Assembly: GCF_001040705.1 (NCBI RefSeq) | Contig: NZ_CVQP01000001.1 | Coordinates: 240,324 to 304,323, forward strand | Origin: Rhodococcus sp. RD6.2 | GTDB taxonomy: Bacteria > Actinomycetota > Actinomycetes > Mycobacteriales > Mycobacteriaceae | Reading direction: 5' to 3' | Length of the DNA stretch: 64,000 nucleotides | Shown: positions 60,623 through 64,000 of the stretch, one piece after another | Numbering within the stretch: position 1 is the first letter of the stretch | Layout of the letters: the number at the start of each line of letters is the position of its first letter | Translations under genes and position numbers: made by a program | The notes under the pieces: model-generated | Database searches by the model: none | Seen by the model: only the letters and a program-made list of their open reading frames with translations | Told to the model about the DNA's origin: nothing

Positions 60623-61696
60623 TCAGCCAGTCACGGCCCGTCGGTCGGGCGCAAGATGTGCGGCGTCGGCTGCGCTTCGTCCGGCCGCGATTCCGGCGCG
60701 ATCACTGACCGTGAACCCCCACGAGCGCAGCGCCGGTCCGAACAGTCGGTCGACCTCGGTCTGCACCGCATCGGATCGGCGGGCGAGCAGGGGAAGCAGG
60801 TCCCCGAACGTGACACCCGCTTCGATCACCGCCTCGGCGGTGGCGGACTTCTCGGCCTCGGTGAGGCGTTGGCCGATCCGTACCGCGAAGCCGTAGAGGA
60901 AGGCGCGCCGGAAGGCGGCCGAACTCGCGCCGTTCGAGCCTGCGGTGTGCATCGCGCGGGTGGCCTGGACGAGCAGCGAGGTGAACAGGAGATCGACCTG
61001 TTCGAGATCGGCCGGGGTCCCGACCACGGTCGCGATCGCATCCACCGGATTGAACAGCGTGCGGACGTGATTGGCATCGCCCACCGTGGTGAGCAGGAGG
61101 CCCTTCTGCTTGCTGTAGGGCCGGTCGAGGTGAATTCTCCTGGCGTGCACCGGGACCGTGTGCTCGGGTGCGGAGGCGTCGAGCAGTGCCGTTGTCACGG
61201 AGTGCCGGGTCATCAGTTCCTGGGCCTTGGCCGTGAGGGTTTCGGCCTCCTCGGTGAACTCGGTGCTCTCGGCCTTGGCGAGCAGTCCGCGGATCCGTCC
61301 CAGCACCTTCGCGTCCGTTCCCGCGACCGCGTCGTCGGAGCGCATGTCGGGCCACTGCGACGGTGGTGGGCACAAGCGGCGCAGCGGTGTCAGCTGGCCG
61401 AGCAGTCGGGCCGCTGTCGGCGCCAGGTGTGGCTCGTCGTGTCGCCGCGGATAGGCGTCCGCGATCGCCTTGAGCTGATCGACCCAGTGCAGCGGCGCCC
61501 GCGCCCAGGCGCCGCTCCGGTGGGCCTCCCGCTGGATCAGGAGGGCGATCGATGCCAGCTCGACCGCGGCGAGGCCCCGCCGGGCGACGTGCAGGACGTC
61601 GCCCGGTTGCCAGCCGATCTCGTAGGCGTGACGCAGCAGGGACGCGTCGTCGTCGCCGGAGCGCTCATCTCGAATGTCTGTTCGATTTCTCCCCAT
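60623..61696 (-). CDS. DUF2786 domain-containing protein
   Basis: 357 residues. The DUF2786 motif KVLGRIRGLLAKAESTEFTE followed by EAETLTAKAQELMTRHS lies near residues 130-170. A second helical domain (about 185-340) holds LFTSLLVQATRAM and AFRRAFLYGFAVRIGQRL. Function is unknown; related proteins are sometimes carried by phages and mobile elements, but here the gene sits between pabB and metG with normal composition. Confidence 0.8.
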   Translation of the reverse strand: MGRNRTDIRDERSGDDDASLLRHAYEIGWQPGDVLHVARRGLAAVELASIALLIQREAHRSGAWARAPLHWVDQLKAIADAYPRRHDEPHLAPTAARLLGQLTPLRRLCPPPSQWPDMRSDDAVAGTDAKVLGRIRGLLAKAESTEFTEEAETLTAKAQELMTRHSVTTALLDASAPEHTVPVHARRIHLDRPYSKQKGLLLTTVGDANHVRTLFNPVDAIATVVGTPADLEQVDLLFTSLLVQATRAMHTAGSNGASSAAFRRAFLYGFAVRIGQRLTEAEKSATAEAVIEAGVTFGDLLPLLARRSDAVQTEVDRLFGPALRSWGFTVSDRAGIAAGRSAADAAHLAPDRRAVTG

Positions 61697-61769
61697 GTGG
61701 GCAGTGTGCCCCAGGGGTACGACAGGTTCCGTCGGCCCAGGCGGGGCCGTTTTCAGTGGTCCCCGGTCG

Positions 61770-63326
61770 TCAGGCTTCTTCCGGCTCGACGTACCGGGGG
61801 AACACCGGAGCCGGTGCGGGGAGGGCTGTGCCCGCCACGATCCGTGTCGCGATGTCGGCGAACTGCCGCGACTCGGGCCGCTGGCCGAGGATCGAGAGGA
61901 TCTTGTCCGCGGCGTCCGGCATCACAGGCTGTACGAGGATGCCGACGATCCGCACGACCTCGAGCGTCACGTAGAGGACCGTCTCCATTCGCGCGGTGTC
62001 GGTCTTGCGCAGCACCCACGGCTCCTGGGCGCTGAAGTAGCGGTTCGTCTCTGCAAGGACGTGCCAGATCGCCTCGAGTCCGAGGTGGACGGCCTGGACG
62101 TCGAACTCGGCGCGCACCTTCTCGAGCAGCGCGTCGGCCTGTGTGAGCAGCGCGACGTCGGCGTCGGTGAACTCGCCGGGAGTCGGCACCGCACCGTTGC
62201 AGTTCTTCGCGACCATCGACAGCGACCGCTGGGCCAGGTTGCCGAGTTCGTTCGACAGATCCGCGTTCATCCGGGCGACGATGGCCTCGTGGCTGTAGCT
62301 GCCGTCCTGGCCGAAGGAGATCTCTCGGAGCAGGAAGTACCGGACGGCGTCGAGGCCGTACTCCTCGACCATCTCGAGTGGGTCGACGACGTTGCCGACC
62401 GACTTCGACATCTTCTCGCCCTTGTTGTAGAGGAAGCCGTGGACGAACACCCGCTTCGGCAACTCCAGGCCCGCCGACATGAGGAACGCGGGCCAGTACA
62501 CGGTGTGGAAGCGGCTGATGTCCTTGCCGATGATGTGCAGGTTCGCCGGCCAGAACTTGCCGTACGCCTCGGAGTCGGTGTCGGGGAACCCGACGCCGGT
62601 GAGGTAGTTCGTGAGCGCATCCACCCAGACGTACATGACGTGCGAGGGGTCGCCCGGAACGGGCACGCCCCAGTCGAAGGTGGTGCGCGACACCGACAGG
62701 TCCTTGAGGCCGCCGGAGACGAAGCTGACGATCTCGTTGCGGCGAGTCGCGGGCGCGATGAACTCGGGGTGCTCCTCGTAGAGGGCGAGCAGCTTGTCCT
62801 GATATTCGGACAGCTTGAAGAAGTAGGTGGACTCCTCGGTCCACTCCACCGGGGTGCCGGTGTCGGTGGAAATGCGGCTGCCATCCTCCTGCAGCGTCGT
62901 CTCGGCCTCGGTGTAGTAGGCCTCGTCGCGGACGGAGTACCAGCCCGCGTAGGTGTCGAGGTAGATGTCCCCGGACGCGACCATGCGCTCCCAGATCGCC
63001 TTGCACGCCAGTTCGTGGTCGGCGTCGGTCGTCCGGATGAACCGGTCGTAGGAGATGTTCAGCACCTTGTCCATGGCCTGGAACACGTCCGAGTTCCTGG
63101 CTGCGAGTTCGCGGACGTCGATGCCTTCCTTCGCCGCGGTCTGCTGCATCTTCAGGCCGTGCTCGTCCGTCCCCGTCATGAAGAACACGTCGAACCCGTC
63201 CAGCCGCTTGAAGCGCGCGAGGGCGTCCGAGGCGATGTACTCGTAGGCGTGCCCGATGTGCGGGGCGCCGTTGGGGTACGCGATCGCGGTGGTCATGAAG
63301 AACGGGGGCCGGCTGGGTGCAGTCAT
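61770..63326 (-). CDS. metG: Methionyl-tRNA synthetase
   Basis: 518 residues. The HIGH-type motif is in [20 protein letters not shown], and the KMSKS loop is in [31 protein letters not shown] and the lack of Cys pairs in the connective domain mark it as the MetG2 form without a zinc knuckle. The C-terminal helical anticodon domain is complete, with no Trbp111 extension. It is divergent from tatD by 20 bp. Confidence 0.96.
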   Translation of the reverse strand: MTAPSRPPFFMTTAIAYPNGAPHIGHAYEYIASDALARFKRLDGFDVFFMTGTDEHGLKMQQTAAKEGIDVRELAARNSDVFQAMDKVLNISYDRFIRTTDADHELACKAIWERMVASGDIYLDTYAGWYSVRDEAYYTEAETTLQEDGSRISTDTGTPVEWTEESTYFFKLSEYQDKLLALYEEHPEFIAPATRRNEIVSFVSGGLKDLSVSRTTFDWGVPVPGDPSHVMYVWVDALTNYLTGVGFPDTDSEAYGKFWPANLHIIGKDISRFHTVYWPAFLMSAGLELPKRVFVHGFLYNKGEKMSKSVGNVVDPLEMVEEYGLDAVRYFLLREISFGQDGSYSHEAIVARMNADLSNELGNLAQRSLSMVAKNCNGAVPTPGEFTDADVALLTQADALLEKVRAEFDVQAVHLGLEAIWHVLAETNRYFSAQEPWVLRKTDTARMETVLYVTLEVVRIVGILVQPVMPDAADKILSILGQRPESRQFADIATRIVAGTALPAPAPVFPRYVEPEEA

Positions 63327-63346
63327 GGTGGGCCTATCGTATCGGT

Positions 63347-64000
63347 GTGCCCAAGGATCGTCCGGCCCCGGACCTGCCCGAGCCCCTCTCTCCGCTCGTG
63401 GACGCTCACACGCACCTCGATTCGTGCGGTGCGCACGACGCGACCTCGGTCGCTGCGATTGTCGATCGCGCGGAGAAGGCCGGTGTCGGGCGCGTCGTGA
63501 CGGTCGCCGACGACCTCGCCGCAGCCCGTTTCGCCGTCGACGCCGCGCACTGGGACCCGCGGGTGTACGCCGCCGTCGCGATCCACCCCACCCGCGCGAA
63601 CGTCCTCGACGACACGACGAAGGCCGAGATCGAACGCCTCGCTGCCGACCCGCGCACCGTCGCGGTGGGGGAGACCGGCCTCGACTACTACTGGCCCGGC
63701 AAGCTCGAGGGCTGTGCGTCCGTCGAGGATCAGGTCGAGGGCTTCCGCTGGCACATCGACCTCGCGAAGCGGCTCCGCAAGCCGCTGATGATCCACAACC
63801 GTGAGGCCGACCACGACCTGTTGACCGTGCTGCTCGACGAGGGCGCGCCGGAGACGGTGATCTTCCACTGCTTCTCGTCGGACGCGACGATGGCGCTGGC
63901 CTGCGTCGAGGCCGGGTACGTACTCAGCTTCTCGGGAACCGTCAGCTTCCGCAACGCCCGTGAGCTGCACGAGGCGGCAAAGCTGGTGCCGGATGGCCAG
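63347..64000 (+). CDS. tatD: TatD family deoxyribonuclease, N-terminal part
   Basis: The first 218 codons are in the window with no stop. The metal-binding DAHTHLDSC appears near residue 17. [18 protein letters not shown] (conserved Glu), [15 protein letters not shown] and IFHCFSSDA are the TatD_DNase motifs with their His and Glu ligands. It is a metal-dependent 3'-5' exonuclease acting in DNA repair or quality control. A GTG start is used; a second GTG lies 2 nt upstream out of frame. rpfB and ksgA would be expected next, beyond the window. Confidence 0.92.
   Translation, partial: MPKDRPAPDLPEPLSPLVDAHTHLDSCGAHDATSVAAIVDRAEKAGVGRVVTVADDLAAARFAVDAAHWDPRVYAAVAIHPTRANVLDDTTKAEIERLAADPRTVAVGETGLDYYWPGKLEGCASVEDQVEGFRWHIDLAKRLRKPLMIHNREADHDLLTVLLDEGAPETVIFHCFSSDATMALACVEAGYVLSFSGTVSFRNARELHEAAKLVPDGQ

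Noticed and set aside
60623-61696. DUF2786 gene as evidence of a prophage remnant
   Set aside because: No other phage-like gene is present, and base composition and neighbours (pabB, metG) are chromosomal.
63327-63346. T-box or other aminoacyl-tRNA-sensing leader upstream of metG
   Set aside because: Only 20 bp separate metG from the divergent tatD gene, too short for a T-box leader.

Overview
The window is high-GC DNA from a mycolic-acid actinobacterium (order Mycobacteriales). It looks like a Rhodococcus, Gordonia or Williamsia type organism rather than Mycobacterium itself. Gene order follows the Mycobacterium tuberculosis Rv0950c-Rv1008 backbone: M23 peptidase, sucCD, 34 kDa antigen homolog, perM, purN, purH, AAA+ ATPase/VWA pair, then mprA-mprB-pepD-moaB-mscL, then FmdB-type chaperone, MTHFS, galU, moeA, rimJ and sepX, then arcA, pmt, rsmI, pabB, metG and tatD. 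This comparison is from memory of that genome, not from a search.

Layout. 1-16.4 kb: a partial APC permease, an M23 peptidase divergent from a polytopic membrane protein across a perfect CRP/GlxR-type palindrome, succinyl-CoA ligase, two cell-division-linked membrane proteins, late purine biosynthesis, and the ATPase/VWA pair. Minus-strand genes between purH and the ATPase include an alpha/beta hydrolase, a DUF4126 protein, and a short ORF with an intrinsic terminator ahead of a 63-residue gene. 16.5-20.9 kb: accessory genes (AEC carrier, TauD-type dioxygenase with an IclR regulator, RsiV-like lipoprotein). 20.9-23.7 kb: a complete zinc-starvation ribosomal locus, rpmB-rpmG-rpsN-rpsR facing a CobW-like gene-rpmE-rpmF, with two Zur-like palindromes in the shared promoter. 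23.7-31.7 kb: a CycA-type permease, a TRIC-type channel, the MprAB envelope-stress system with its PepD protease (11-bp-period direct repeats sit ahead of both mprA and pepD), moaB, mscL and a SAF-domain protein. 31.8-36.9 kb: an FmdB/Ruc-type protein behind a CIRCE-like operator, MTHFS, galU, moeA, rimJ, sepX and tRNA-Ala(CGC). 37-43.3 kb: two paralogous secreted Ig-repeat proteins flanking an acyl-CoA ligase, a 51-residue protein and an SDR. 43.3-52.4 kb: an ABC/FtsX exporter divergent from a two-component system, arginine deiminase, ArsC, small metabolic and regulatory genes, DoxX and a BCCT transporter. 52.4-64 kb: protein O-mannosyltransferase, rsmI, then a 1360-residue STAND NTPase/WD40 protein interrupting the expected rsmI-pabB neighbourhood, pabB, a DUF2786 protein, metG and a partial tatD.

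Most of the window is conserved housekeeping DNA. The best candidates for less-described biology are the membrane-anchored STAND-WD40 gene with its adjacent 37-residue membrane ORF, the paired Ig-repeat secreted proteins with a shared C-terminal tail and long leaders, and the short ORF/terminator element upstream of the 63-residue gene. Well-supported regulatory sites are the Zur, MprA-like, CIRCE and CRP elements. I saw no CRISPR array, insertion sequence, integrase, phage module or rRNA gene.
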